Counted from the first letter of the stretch, positions 1-15,040 are shown. The stretch: DNA of 64,000 nucleotides from Dictyostelium firmibasis (GCA_036169595.1 CM069767.1:786501-850500), one strand, 5' to 3'. The notes: a model not told the origin generated them from the letters alone. Numbers and translations are program-made.

Positions 1-152
1 TTTTTTTTTTTTTTTTTTTATATTAATGATTATTGTTTGACCTTAGTCTTTAACAATAATAAAGTTTTTTTTTTTTGTTTGCCAATGAAAATTTTTTTAT
101 TTTTTTTTTTTTTTATGAACTTCAGATTTAATGTTTTTGAGTAAAATAAACA

Positions 153-263
153 GATGATGGGTTTGATAGCTTTCAAGATTGGAATCGAACCAATTGATGG
201 ATTTCTCCACCACCACATACCGTTACGGGTCTCGAAAAAGAATTTATATGCTGTAAGATCATC
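153..263 (-). ncRNA. Candidate small non-coding RNA (class I-like, with tRNA-like 3' half)
   Basis: On the minus strand the proposed RNA begins GATGATCTTACAGCAT. The 5' GATGAT can pair with ATCATC at the 3' end (plus 153-158), closing a terminal stem. The CTTACAGCA just inside the stem resembles the conserved motif (about CCUUACAGCAA) that I recall for Dictyostelium class I RNAs. A CCCATAA box lies 59 bases upstream, where the DUSE promoter element of Dictyostelium small RNAs is expected. Inside is a tRNA-like part (plus 170-237): TTTCGAG pairs with CTTGAAA through 7 bp with one G-T, next to a perfect T-arm ATTGG/TTCGATT/CCAAT holding the B-box GGTTCGATTCC. The middle does not form a normal D arm or a 7-base anticodon loop, so a standard tRNA is unlikely. 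At 111 nt it is longer than the 42-65 nt class I RNAs I know of. Ends are inferred. Confidence 0.5.
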
Positions 264-321
264 TTGATTAAAAAAGGAAAAATCAAAAACAAAAATGGTT
301 TTAACAAATATTATAATTATA

Positions 322-328
322 TTATGGG
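322..328 (-). promoter_or_regulatory. DUSE-like element for the upstream small RNA
   Basis: The minus-strand sequence TCCCATAAT contains CCCATAA, the core I recall for the Dictyostelium upstream sequence element that precedes snRNA, class I RNA and other small RNA genes by about 60 nt. The spacing to the proposed RNA start at 263 is 59 nt. The element is short and the region A/T-rich, so the combination with the RNA motif matters more than the box alone. Confidence 0.5.
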
Positions 329-908
329 AGTATAAGTTTTTTTTTTAATAAAATTTTTTTTTTTTTTATTTTTTTTTTTTTTAAATTTTGATTAAAAAAA
401 AAAAAAAAAAATTTGGTAAAAAACCTTTTTCTAATAAATTAAGCAAAAACCTTTTTCCAAAAAAAAAAAAACAAAAACAAAAAATTTGGTTATGACCTTT
501 TTCCAAAAAAAATAAAATAAAAAATTTTATTCAAAAAAATTAAGAAATAATAATTTTTTTTTGAGAAAAAATTTAGAATATCTATTTTAATAAAAATATA
601 ATAAATAAATTGTTCAATAATTTTTCTCAGTTTTTTTTTTTTTTTTTTTTTTTTTGTAAGAAAAAAAAAACCATTTATACCAAATTTTTTTAATTATTTA
701 ATTTGTCATATCAATAATAAATAATATTATTACATATACAAAAAAAAATTACTAAAACTTAAACTTTAATTCTCCCCAATACATTGGCCTAAAACTTAAA
801 TAGCCTTTGTACAACTATTTCTCTTTAAATTTTAAAACAAATTATTCATTATTAAAAAAAATCTCTCTCTCTTTCTTTTCTTTAAAAAACTAAAACAAAA
901 AAAAAAAA
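329..908. other. Intergenic A/T-rich region, upstream of the EF-2-like gene
   Basis: About 580 bases of poly(A)/poly(T) tracts. A pair of related blocks (AAAAACCTTTTTC / ATGACCTTTTTCC, around 420-505) is the only recurring word I see. A pyrimidine stretch (TCTCTCTCTTTC) and an oligo(A) run lie just before the ATG at 909, a usual arrangement for a 5' leader in this genome. No ORF of substance. Confidence 0.6.
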
Positions 909-3591
909 ATGGTAAACTTTACAATTGATCAAATTCGTTCAATTATGGATCGTCGTGAAAATATCAGAAATATGTCTGTTATTGCCCAGTATGTATTTTT
1001 ATTTTTTTATTTTTTTATTTTTATTTTATTTTTAAAAATTAAATCTAACTTTTTTATTTTTTTATTTTTTTATTTTTTTTTTATAAAAAAAAAATAGCGT
1101 TGATCATGGTAAAACTACTCTTACTGATTCATTAATTCAAAGAGCTGGTATTATTACTGATAAGGTAACATCAGGTAGTACTGGATACATGTCATGTCGT
1201 CCAGATGAACAATTACGTGGTATCACTATTAAGTCATCATCAGTTTCACTTCATTTTGAAATGCCAAAGGATGAAAAATTACCAAGTGGTTGTACCTCCC
1301 ATGAATTTTTAATCAATCTAATTGATTCACCAGGTCATGTTGATTTTAGTTCTGAAGTAACTGCAGCACTTCGTGTAACCGATGGTGCTTTAGTAGTTAT
1401 CGATTGTGTTGAGGGTGTTTGTGTACAAACTGAAACTGTTTTACGTCAAGCAATGGCTGAACGTATTAAACCAGTTTTATTCGTAAACAAAGTTGATCGT
1501 TTCCTTTTGGAACTCCAATTAAACACTGAAGATGCATACCTCTCTTTCCAAAGAGCAATTGAATCTGTCAATGTAGTAATTGGTAGCTTTAGTTATGGTG
1601 GAATTGAAAACGACAATGATGGATTTGGTTTTGGTGATATTAATCTTTCACCAGAGAAAGGTACAATTGCATTTGGTTCTGGTTTACATGGTTGGGGTTT
1701 TACCATTGGTAAATTCGCTAAAATTTACGCCTCAAAGTTCGGTGTCTCTGAAGAGAAGTTAATGACACGTTTATGGGGCGATAATTATTTTGATCCTCTA
1801 TCAAAGAAATGGACAACAACAAGCTTACCCTCAAAGTCAACAATTGATTTAAATGGTGGTGAAGTAAAACCATTACAAAGAGCTTTCTGTCAATTTATTT
1901 TAGATCCAATTTATAAATTGACTTGCGCTGTTATTGAAGGAGATCAAGATAAAATCGATTCAATGTTGAAAACACTTAATATTTCACTAACACCAGAGGA
2001 TTCTGAATTAGAAGGTAAACAATTGATAAAGTCAATAATGAGAAAATTCTTACCAGCTTCTGATGCAATTCTTTCAATGATTGTTTCTCATTTACCATCA
2101 CCATTGGAAGCACAGAAATATCGTGTAAGTCATCTTTACGAAGGTCCAATGGATGATGAGTGTGCAATTGCAATTGCCAATTGTGATCCAAATGGTCCAT
2201 TGATGATGTATGTATCGAAAATGATTCCAACATCGGATAAAGGTCGTTTCTATGCGTTTGGCCGTGTTTTCTCTGGTAGAGTTCGTACTGGTCAAAAAGT
2301 TCGTATCATGGGTCCAGATTATGTTCCAGGTAAAAAACACGACCTTTTCCTTAAATCAATTCAACGTACAGTACTAATGATGGGTAGAAAGATTGAACTA
2401 CTTGATGATTGTCCATGTGGTAATATCATTGGTTTAGTTGGTGTAGACAGTTTCCTAGTTAAATCTGGTACGATCTCAACGTCTGAAGTAGCTCACAACA
2501 TAAGAGTTATGAAATTTTCAGTATCTCCAGTTGTAAGAGTTGCAGTACAGCCAAAGAATCCATCGGAATTACCAAAATTAATTGAAGGACTTAAAATTTT
2601 GGCAAAAGCTGATCCTTGTGTTTTATGTACAACTGAACAATCTGGTGAACATATTGTTGCAGGTGCTGGTGAACTTCACTTGGAGATTTGTCTTAAAGAT
2701 CTTGCAGAAGATCATGCAGGTATTGAAATCATTACTTCAGATCCAGTGGTATCATTTTGTGAATCTGTTTCTGATGAATCAAAAACTATGTGTCTTGCTA
2801 AATCACCAAATAAACATAATCGTGTCTTTATGAAAGCTGCACCGCTATCAATTGAATTACAAAATGAAATTGAAAATGGGTTAGTATCATCCAATCATGA
2901 TGCTAAAACTCGTGCAAACTATCTCCATGCTACACATGCTTGGGATAAGAATGAAGCTCTCAATATTTGGTCATTTGGTCCAGAATTTAAAGGTTCAAAT
3001 CTTTTAGTAAATCAAACCAAAGGTGTTCAATATCTTAATGAAATAAAAGATTCAATGATATCTTCATTCCAATGGGTGACTAGTGAAGGTGCAATTTGTG
3101 AAGAGGAAATAAGAGGTGTTCGATTCAATATCTATGATGTGCTTCTTCATAATGATTCAGTTCATAGAGGTGCAGGCCAAATGATGCCAACATCTCGTCG
3201 TGTAATGTATGCTTCTGAACTAGCTGCAAATCCAATCTTAATGGAACCAATCTATTTAGTTGATATTAGCACCCCAGAGAGTGGTATAGGTGGTATCTAC
3301 TCTGTACTCAATCGTAGAAGAGGTATTGTAATTGGTGAAGAACGTCGTGTCGGTTCTCCTTTATTCAACATCAAAGCTTATCTTCCAGTAATGGAATCAT
3401 TTGGTCTAACTGCTGATTTACGTTCTCATACTGCAGGTCAAGCTTTCCCACAATGTGTTTTCGATCATTGGAATTCAATTGGTATTGTTGGTCAAGATAA
3501 AAAATCAACTGATGTTGCTTTATCAATCAGAAAGAGAAAAGGTTTAAATCCAAAACTACCAACTGTTGATGATTATAATGAAAAACTTTAA
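909..3591 (+). CDS. Elongation factor 2-like translational GTPase (EF-2 paralogue)
   Basis: Two exons, 909-988 and 1098-3591, give 857 aa. The intron starts GTATGT, ends TAG and splits the His codon of the P-loop. EF-2 drives GTP-dependent translocation on the cytosolic ribosome. Order: G domain with HVDHGKTT (residues 27-34), switch I around 63-71, DSPGH, NKVD; then domains II-V and the C-terminal KL typical of EF-2. The diphthamide-site histidine is kept (about His716). The protein differs from what I remember of D. discoideum EF-2 (efbA) at sites that are normally fixed: switch I reads DEQLRGITI instead of DEQERGITI, and the diphthamide loop reads [13 protein letters not shown] instead of HRGGGQIIPTARR. 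There is also a Gly/Asp/Asn-rich insertion near residues 170-185. I therefore call it a diverged paralogue, not the main EF-2. Frame is intact throughout. Confidence 0.9.
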
Positions 3592-3863
3592 AAAACTATC
3601 TACTGAAATTAATAAACTAACTATATGTTTATTCACAAAAGTTTTTTTTTTTGTTTTTTCTAGTTTTTTATTTTTTTTTTTACAATGCTTTTAATATATT
3701 TGAGATAAAACTAAATTTCTGAATACTATGTGTTTAAATATAATTTTGAAAATAATTAGATAGATTTGTATATGTGTGGTTGTTTGAACTTTTAAAATAT
3801 AAAAATTTTAATTCTTCCTGTTTGAATATAAAAAAAGATTCGGGTATTTCAAGATAATTTTTG

Positions 3864-3895
<32 letters not shown>

Positions 3896-4058
3896 AAATA
3901 AAAAAAAAAAAAAAACTCACTATTTTTTTAAAAAATTTCAAAAAAAAAAAAGTTACATAATATATATAAAAGGGTATTATATTTCGATAAATTTGAAAAT
4001 TTAGTACCTCATATATTTATAAACATATATATATATATACATATCAAAAAATAATAAA
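3592..4058. other. Intergenic A/T-rich region
   Basis: The 3' flank of the EF-2-like gene, followed by long A tracts (about 3860-3915). The last 100 bases hold the ubc9 promoter. No ORF or RNA motif seen. Confidence 0.6.
3961..3974 (+). promoter_or_regulatory. TATA-like box upstream of ubc9
   Basis: TATATATAAAAGGG lies 85-98 bases before the ubc9 ATG, the only G-containing TATA-type word in this spacer. Dictyostelium promoters usually pair a TATA box with a downstream oligo(dT) run; no such run is obvious here, so this is a moderate call. Confidence 0.4.
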
Positions 4059-4836
4059 ATGGCAGGTATTTCATCAGCTAGATTATCAGAGGAAAGAAAG
4101 AATTGGAGAAGAGATCATCCATATGGTTTCTATGCAAGACCATCCACAAATGAAGACGGATCATTAAATTTATATATTTGGGATTGTGGTATTCCAGGTA
4201 AAACAAATGTATGTTTATAATAATCATCTCATCATCTCATCATCTGGTCACAACAACAACAATAATAAAGAAAAACCAATAAAAAAAAAAAAAAAATCAA
4301 CTAACCAAAGAAAATTAAATAATATATCTATAATAGACAAATTGGGATGGTGGTGTATATCCAGTTATTATGGAATTTACTGAAGATTATCCAAGTAAAC
4401 CACCAAAGTGTAGATTCCCAAAAGACTTTTTCCATCCAAATGTATACCCATCAGGTACTGTCTGTTTAAGTATTTTAAATGAAGAAGCAGATTGGAAACC
4501 ATCTGTAACAATTAAAACAGTAATATATCAAATTTTATTATTATCTACAGTGTTTTTTTTTCAATATATACATATCATATCAGTATCATTTACACTTTAT
4601 CATAATGTAATAGGTTTTATTAGGTATTCAAGATTTATTAGATAACCCAAATCCAAAGAGTCCTGCTCAACAACTCCCAATTCATTTATTTTTGTAGGTT
4701 AATCATTAAAAAACAATATTGAGTGGAATATTTAGAAAATTGTTAACTTTTTTTTTTTTTTTTTTTTAGGACCAATAAGGATGAATATGATAAAAGAGTC
4801 AAAGCACAATCAAAAGTATATCCTCCACCACAATAA
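4059..4836 (+). CDS. ubc9: SUMO-conjugating enzyme E2 (Ubc9/UBE2I)
   Basis: Four exons, 4059-4208, 4337-4519, 4614-4693 and 4770-4836, total 480 nt and 159 aa, close to the 158 aa of human UBC9. The enzyme takes SUMO from the E1 and transfers it to lysines of mostly nuclear targets. The N-terminus [20 protein letters not shown] matches the basic SUMO/E1-binding helix. The [15 protein letters not shown] block carries the catalytic cysteine at residue 93, the same number as in human. The PKSPAQ and KRVKAQSK blocks at the C-terminus are also family features. Intron 1 removal gives GKTNTNWDGG, the same length as human GKKGTPWEGG, which fixes the splice choice. All introns have GT/AG ends. Confidence 0.95.
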
Positions 4837-5065
4837 GTTCGACAACAACTTTCAATATATCAATAAAAACTATAGTTCTTTTTTTTTTCCTGGACAAAAA
4901 AAAAAAAAAAATCAAACCATTTGTAAAAATTTACCCTATAAAACTACAATAAACCACATCAACACTTTCGATTAAAAAAAAAAAAAAAAAAATCTATTAT
5001 TTTTTTACAAATATATAAAAGTTTTATTAAAGTATCGTTTCTTTATAGTTTTTTTTTTTATTTGC

Positions 5066-6188
5066 TTAAATGATTGAAGCGGCTTCATTGATATTATTAT
5101 TTGTTCTTGTTAAAACTTCAATAGCACGCGATCTTGGGAAACCCATATTCTCCAAAATCTGAATATTCTCTTCAGATGGAGGGGTTGGTGGGATTATTTG
5201 TTGTTGTTGTTGTTGTTGTAATTGTTGTAATTGTTGTTGGAAAGCATATAATGGATTATCGGCACCCATAGCAGCTTGTCTTTGTCTTTGATTTCTTTCC
5301 AATGTTGATCTATATGAGGTTGTTGGTGGTGCAGATTGAAGTAATGGTAAGAATAATTTTGAAAATAATGAATTTACACCTCTTGGTAAGCTAATATTTG
5401 GTAATCCTAATACTCTAGAACTTGCAATTACACCACTTGCAACACCAATTAAACTTGAATTAATATTACTTGGGAATCCAAGTAATGTTTGTGCTGCTAA
5501 TCCATATGTTATCATCTTATCTGATAATGGAATTTTAAATAATTTAAACCACATTGTTGATGGTACATCTTTATAATATAAAACTAAACATGAAAAAATA
5601 AATGAGAATCTAGATATAATAATAATAAAAATAAAAATATTAATTTATTGTTTTTTTTTTCACATCAACAAATAATGAGTAAATATAAAAATATTCAATA
5701 TGTATACATACGGTGAAGATTTTAATAATTTACCATTTGAATTTGTTAAAACATTAATTGCCAATTGAATTAATGAAGAGATACCAGTAGTGGTAAAATA
5801 AAAGAGGGCATATTTTGATGAACCCATCACTCTTTCAAATAACCTAAATGAATATATAAACATGACCCCAAATAACATCTCTGGCAAATTATTATATAGA
5901 AATTGATTGCATATAAATGATTGAATCCCATTACCTAATGATTGTGCCACTTTGTCAGCTCCTCCTTTTTTAATCATATAACTCACACTTAAATTAACAG
6001 CAAATGATCCAAATAGTAACACTTTAGTTACTGGTGCATTAACTATTGTCATATTGTTTGTTAATTGTAAATCGTTGGTTTTATTGTTATTATTGTTAGC
6101 AATAAATTAGTAATGTATGATCAAAAAAAAAAAAAAAATTAAAAAATAAAAAATACCTACATAAACCAGATGGTCCTGATGAATACAT
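5066..6188 (-). CDS. ubac2: UBAC2-like rhomboid pseudoprotease with UBA domain
   Basis: Three exons on the minus strand, 6188-6161, 6042-5712 and 5609-5066, give 903 nt and 300 aa. The first exon is only 28 nt and encodes MYSSGPSGL; joined to exon 2 it yields GLFNAPVTKVLL, which parallels human UBAC2 GLYKAPLSKSLL. UBAC2 is an ER-membrane, catalytically inactive rhomboid linked to ER-associated degradation and lipid-droplet protein control. Several hydrophobic segments fill residues 10-190, followed by a Gln-rich linker and a C-terminal UBA domain (about 262-300, with MGFPRSRAIEVL) for ubiquitin binding. I see no rhomboid GxSG serine. Exon 3 uses the acceptor ATATCTAG; the nearer TTTAG would run into a stop. 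Confidence 0.88.
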
Positions 6189-6683
6189 TATTGATAACTG
6201 TTATGTGATTTATACTAAAAAATTAAGTCTAAAATAAAAATAGAAAAGAAATAATATACAAAATATAAAAAAAAAATAAAAATAAAAAAAAAAAAAAATA
6301 GATATTGGTTTGCTGTTTTTTTAATTAAAATAAAAATAAAAAAAAATAAAAAAAAATATTAAAAAAATTGAAATTTGAACAAAAAAAAAAGTAAAAAAAA
6401 ATAAATAAAAAAAATAAAAAAAAAATTACTGTGAATAACTATAAAAAATATAGAAAAATAAAAAAATTAAAAAAAAATAAAAAATAATAACAATTCTTTA
6501 AAAGGGTAAGAACTAGTTTTTACATTTCACCTATTATTTTATTTTTTTTTATTTTTTTTTTTTTTAAATATATTTTTAATTCAAAAAAAATAAAAAAATA
6601 AATTTTAAAATATTTTTATTTTTCACAAATTTCATTCACTATCCACTTTTCTCTTTCATTGTGTTTACAAATAAAATAGTATT
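6189..6683. other. Divergent promoter region, A/T-rich
   Basis: Spacer of about 500 bases between the divergent ubac2 and Arp8 genes. It is nearly all A-runs broken by T. Short pyrimidine-rich stretches (CACTATCCACTTTTCTCTTTC, 6636-6656) precede the Arp8 ATG. No other feature seen. Confidence 0.55.
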
Positions 6684-9301
6684 ATGGAGAGTAAGGTTAT
6701 TGTAATTCACCATGGATCACATTCCTTAAAGATTGGACTAGCATCAGACTCAGTTCCAAAAACAATTCCAAATTACATTGCAAGAAAGAGAAAAGAAAAT
6801 ATCACCACTCCCACCACAATATCCTCAACAACAGAAACAACAAAGTCACCAATAGATTCATCCAATAATGAAAAGGATTTACATAATAATATTAAGACCT
6901 CAAATGAAAATAACGATGATAGTATGAAAATAGATGAAAAAACAGTAACACCTTCTGAATCAATAACACCCACAACTACCACAGAGGATGTTAAACCAAC
7001 ATCAGCAGAAGCAACAATAACAACAATAACAACAACAGAAGAAGAAGCCAAACCATCATCAATGGATATAGATAAACCCAGTATTACACATTCATCAGAT
7101 AAAAAAGAAATAGAAACAAAAACTGACACAATCATCACAACAGAAACAAACTCTACATCGATAACACCAACACCAATACCAATACTAACTGATATAAAAA
7201 TTGAAACACAACAACCAATATCTCAAATTTCAAAAACACAAACCAAAATACATCTACCAAGAAAACTATTAGAAGAAGTTGAACAATCTGTTAAAGAGAC
7301 AACTAAATTATTACCTCCAGTTGATTATATTAAAGTTAGACAAAAACCTACACTTTATAATGAAAATAACGCTACAACATTTGAAATCATAAAAAAGAAG
7401 AAAAAGAAAACCACCACATCATCATTATCATCACTAACAAATGTTGTAACAACTCCACCACCTTACGCACCACAACCATTAAACTACAAAGAAATCGATT
7501 ATTGTATTGGTGATGATGCAATCACCGTAAGCAGAGATAAAGATGAATGGATCGCTTATCAACCAATCACAATGTCAACTTTTAATACTGGTATCTATAA
7601 TTCAGCTCAATCATTATTTGATGATTTAACTCAAATGTGGAAATACGCAATTCAAAGATATTTAAATATTCCATCCTCTGATTTAAGTGTAAATTTTATT
7701 ATTATACATATTATTATTATTATTTTAATTTATTATTTTATTGCCATTGATTTGGTATAATTCTAACACTAATATATATTACTCTTTTAAAAAAAAAAAA
7801 AAAAAATTACCAGAGCTATGGATGTGTTTATGTTGTTACAGATAATATTGATAAAAAATCACTAAAACAAATTACAACATTATTATTAACTGAATTACAA
7901 TTTACATCAGTATTATTCTTTCAAGAATCAATTTGTTCATCATTTGGAGTATCAATGGCAACACAATCATGTGTCATTGATTTAGGTCACCAAAAGATAT
8001 CAATTGCATGCGTTGATGAAGGTTACCTTTTACCAAACACCAGACTAACACTTGGATATGGTGGTGAACAATTAACAAAACTATTAGAATATCTATTGAC
8101 TGGTATGGATAAATGTGATTTAGATTCTACAATATCTTCAAGACAAATGGCATCAAAACAAATTCATAAATATTATTTCCCTTTCAAATCTTCAATTAAT
8201 GAATTGGTTGATTTTTCTCCATTTTATTTAAATGTTTTTGATAATATTAAAATTGAAAATTTAGATTATAATTATGTAAACTATCAAAATAATCTAAATA
8301 TATATATACATTTATACTTTATAAAATATTAATTTTTAATTCAATTTCTATAGAATGATTTTCAAAAACAAAGAGTTGGTACATTTAAAGTTAAAGATAT
8401 TAAACAAGAGAAACATATGAATATTTATCATTTTAATGCTGATGAAGTTTACCAAGTTGTTGGTATGTCTTTATTTTATCCAAGTGTTTTAGCACATTTT
8501 GGTGGAAGTTCTGTAAATTATCTAGTTAAATCAAGACCATTGGTTAATGGTGGCGGTGGTGGTGAAAGTAATTCAATTTATGTTGAAGATCAAAAACATT
8601 ACTATAATCACTATTTATCTTCATATGATCATGAAGATCCATTCGATGGTCATAATCATAGCCATATGCATAGTTTTGGTCAAAATAGTACTAGCAGAGA
8701 TAGTAAAGAAGGTAGTGGTAATATTACAGTATCTCCCTCAGCTTCAAACTCTACTGCACCATCAACTTCAACTGCATCATCACCAACAAAGAAAAAAACA
8801 GGGTCATCCCCAAACTCTTATGAAGATTATATCGATATACCATTAGATATTGCAATTTTAAAAAGTGTGTCGCAATTGGAGAGAAGTGATGTTAATAAAA
8901 AGAAATACCTATCAAATATTCTTTTAGTTGGTGGTGGTGCATTAACACCAGGCATCCAAGATGTATTAAAGGTTTGTATATTCAAACAGTTGGAACAACA
9001 ATATCAAGCCCAACAATTACAAATTCAACAGCAACAACAACAGCAGCAGCAGCAACAATTACAAAGCTCTACAAACTCTGCTACAACCACTCCAACACCC
9101 TCTTCTGCAACTATAATCCCACTCGAAAATTATATTGGTTTCGCAAATAGTGGTATTAGAAGTGATGTCGATTATCGCCATGCAGGCTGGAGAGGTGGTG
9201 CAATTTTAGGTTGCTTAGAAAGTACAAGAGAAATTTGGATTACAAGAAGTGAGTGGCAAGATGGTAAAAAATCTTCTGCTTTAAATAAATTACCATTTTA
9301 A
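6684..9301 (+). CDS. Actin-related protein 8 (INO80 chromatin-remodelling subunit)
   Basis: Three exons, 6684-7688, 7814-8275 and 8354-9301, give 2415 nt and 804 aa; both introns fall between codons. Arp8 is a nuclear actin-related protein of the INO80 complex that binds nucleosomes and supports remodelling. The N-terminus VIHHGSHSLKIGLASD then IPNYIARKRKE matches the Arp8-specific start. The phosphate-loop 2-like VIDLGHQKISIACVDEG and the LLVGGGALTPGI block belong to the actin fold, and the end carries the W-rich GWRGGAILGCLES block. Large low-complexity insertions interrupt the fold: a Thr/Ser/Lys-rich segment over about residues 40-200, a His/Ser-rich loop in exon 3, and a Gln run near 9030-9060. 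These are usual for this genome. The Arp8 identity rests on the N-terminal and C-terminal blocks. Confidence 0.88.
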
Positions 9302-9630
9302 AATAAAAAATAAAAAATAAAAAATTAAATAATAAAAAAACTAAAAATAAAAAAATAAAAATAGACTATTTTTTGAAAAAATATACAGGTGCTTTTTTTT
9401 TTCAATCATTATTTTTCTAGGCGTGATCTTAAAAAAATCAATGATTATTAATTTTTATTTTAAAAAAGTTGGCGTTTTGTTTTAGAGATTGTTGTTGATG
9501 TTGTTGGTGAAATGTGAGTGGTTAAGTTTTTTTTTTTTTTTTTTTTACATTATATTGTCCTTTTCTTCTTTTTCCTTTTCTTATATATTTTGTTGTTTTT
9601 TATTTGTTCGTTTATTTATTTATTGCAAAT
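9302..9630. other. Convergent intergenic spacer
   Basis: 3' flanks of Arp8 (+) and sec61g (-). Mostly A/T with a mixed-composition stretch, GGCGTTTTGTTTTAGAGATT (9472-9491), and a GTT-rich track (TTGTTGTTGATGTTGTTGG, 9490-9508). Nothing codes here. Confidence 0.5.
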
Positions 9631-9941
<311 letters not shown>

Positions 9942-10678
9942 TTTATATGTATTTGTTTGGTGATGTTAAATAATTAAATTAAAAAAAATGAAAAAAAAAA
10001 AATTAAAAAAAATTTTGAAATTTTTTTTTTTTTTTTTATAAAAAAATGAAATTTTGTTTGGTCATCAAAAACATTTGACTTTTTTTAATATTCATCACAC
10101 TTAAAAAAAAATAAATAAAAAAAAAAAATAAAATAAAATGAAAAAAAATTTATTTTGGGTGTTGCATTCTTTTAAATAATTGGTTCATACCACATTTATT
10201 ATTTTTTAAAATAAAATTAAATGGGAATAGGTGGTATTTATGAATAATAACAATTGACAAATATATATATATATATACAAAGTAATTTCTGAGATTTATT
10301 TTAACAAATATACAATATTTTATTTTTAAGTTAATGAAATTTTATTTTATAGTTTGTTGCAATATTAGTACAACTAAATTCTATGAATTGAGATTAAAAT
10401 ATTTGTTGTTTTACTCTTTTTTAATTTTTCTTTCGTTTTTTTGTTTTTCGTTTTTTTTTTATTTTTTTTTTTTTTTTTTTTTTAATTTTTATTTTTTATT
10501 TTTTTTTTATTTTTATTTTTATTTTTATTTTTTTTTTTTTTTTAAAATTTTCACTGATTGAATTAACGAAAAAAATTATCAACGCTTCTAATAATTACTT
10601 GTATATACACATATCATTGTTTTTTTTTTTTTTTTTTTTTTTATAGAATAAATATAAAAATAAAAAAAATAAAAAAAT
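9942..10678. other. Intergenic region between sec61g and the PPR gene
   Basis: Divergent 5' flanks. It contains long T-only tracts (10440-10545, 10619-10642), a short AT dinucleotide run near 10260-10276, and an imperfect inverted repeat (TTCATACCAC at 10184-10193 against GTGGTATTTATGAA at 10231-10244) that could form a hairpin. A short ORF over the T tracts is all Phe/Leu/Tyr and not credible. Confidence 0.5.
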
Positions 10679-13040
<2,362 letters not shown>

Positions 13041-13329
13041 AAGTAATATAATTTTTTTTTTTAATAAAAAAAAATTACTCTTTGATTTTTTTTATTGTGG
13101 GTTGTCATTTATTTATTGAATTGGATTTAATTCTCAGGTCATAAAATGATATAATATCAACAAAATTGAGATCCCATGAAATATTTTTTTAAAAATTTAT
13201 TATAATAAACTCAGTACTTTTTAATCTCAAAAAAGAACATGAATGTTGTGCATATATATACATTACTGTCTCATAAATTTAATAATTAATGCTTGGGATA
13301 AATAGACCTTTAATTTATTAGAACCATGT

Positions 13330-14137
<808 letters not shown>

Positions 14138-14396
14138 TTTTAGAGTATTATCGAGGTAATATCTGTGGTTTTTAATAAAAAAAAAAAAAAAATAAAAAAA
14201 TAAAAAATAAATAAAAATAAAAATAAAAAAAAAAAAAAAGTGATCTCACAGAGAAAAAAAAAAATCAAAAAAAAAATCAAAAAAAAAAAACGTTCAACAA
14301 AAAAAATATTTCGTTCACCAATGTTTCTTCAATTAAGATTTTTTTTTTCAATTTTTCTTTTTTTTTTAATTTTTTTTTTTTTTTTTGTATTTGTTT

Positions 14397-15040
14397 TTAA
14401 CCCAAGATAATAGTTTCGGAATCTCCAATATTATTTTTACTTGTAATAAAATTTCCACCTACTTCATCATTTAAATATTTTTGGTATTGTTCCCTTGTCA
14501 TTAGTTTGTTAAAAGTTTTATGGTCATCCACTTCAATTTTAATAAGCCACCCTAAAAAAAAAAAAAATTGAAATTATTATTTTTATTATTTTGATAATAA
14601 TTGTTTTCAAAAACCTACCTTTTCTTTCAGGACTTTCATCAATTAAATTTGGTTCTTTTACAATCTCATGATTCATTTCAATACATTTACCAGAGATTGG
14701 TGTATGAACCTCTTTGATTGAGTTGATTGATCCAACAATTCCAATTGGGTCATTTGATTTGTAATGAGAATTTACTTCAGTTTCTAATTTGACTGTATCT
14801 AATTTTCCTATCTATTTTATTATTATTTATTTTAATATATATTATTTTTTAAGACATTATATAAAATTTTTCAATATATCATACAAAACTTGATGAAAAA
14901 CTGCTTATCCCAATGGTTGCAAGATTTCCTTTTTCTAACATTCTAACCCATTCATGAGATTTGCTATAACGTGTACAAAAAAATCTTAAATGACTTGAAA
15001 AAACTATATTTTTTCTTGAATATATTATTATTTTATTCAT
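14397..15040 (-). CDS. Glycine cleavage H-like protein lacking the lipoyl lysine, copy B
   Basis: Three exons, 15040-14885, 14811-14619 and 14551-14397, give 504 nt and 167 aa. Intron phases (0 and 1) and positions match copies A and C. The presequence ends in FFCTRYSKSHEWV, the same junction motif as its siblings. The fold is recognisable (TIGISSFSSS, PISGKCIEMN, ESPERKGWLIKIE). In the lipoyl loop, VGSINSIKEVHTPISG aligns without gaps to VESVKAVSEVYMPVSG and puts Asn82 where the lipoyl lysine should be; the nearest Lys is three residues on. It probably cannot carry a lipoyl arm in the normal place. The C-terminus is about 20 residues longer than in A. It lies 259 bases upstream of copy A on the same strand. 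Confidence 0.82.

Noticed and set aside
170-237. Standard elongator tRNA or selenocysteine tRNA on the minus strand
   Set aside because: No acceptable D arm, no 7-base anticodon loop, no variable loop and no long variable arm; called tRNA-like only.
10184-10244. Imperfect inverted repeat as a small-RNA or terminator hairpin
   Set aside because: The arms pair only with a 4-base bulge and there is no promoter motif; likely chance in A/T-rich DNA.
10334-10561. 75-residue Phe/Tyr-rich ORF upstream of the PPR gene
   Set aside because: It is made of T tracts, with no start context, no family and no conservation signal.
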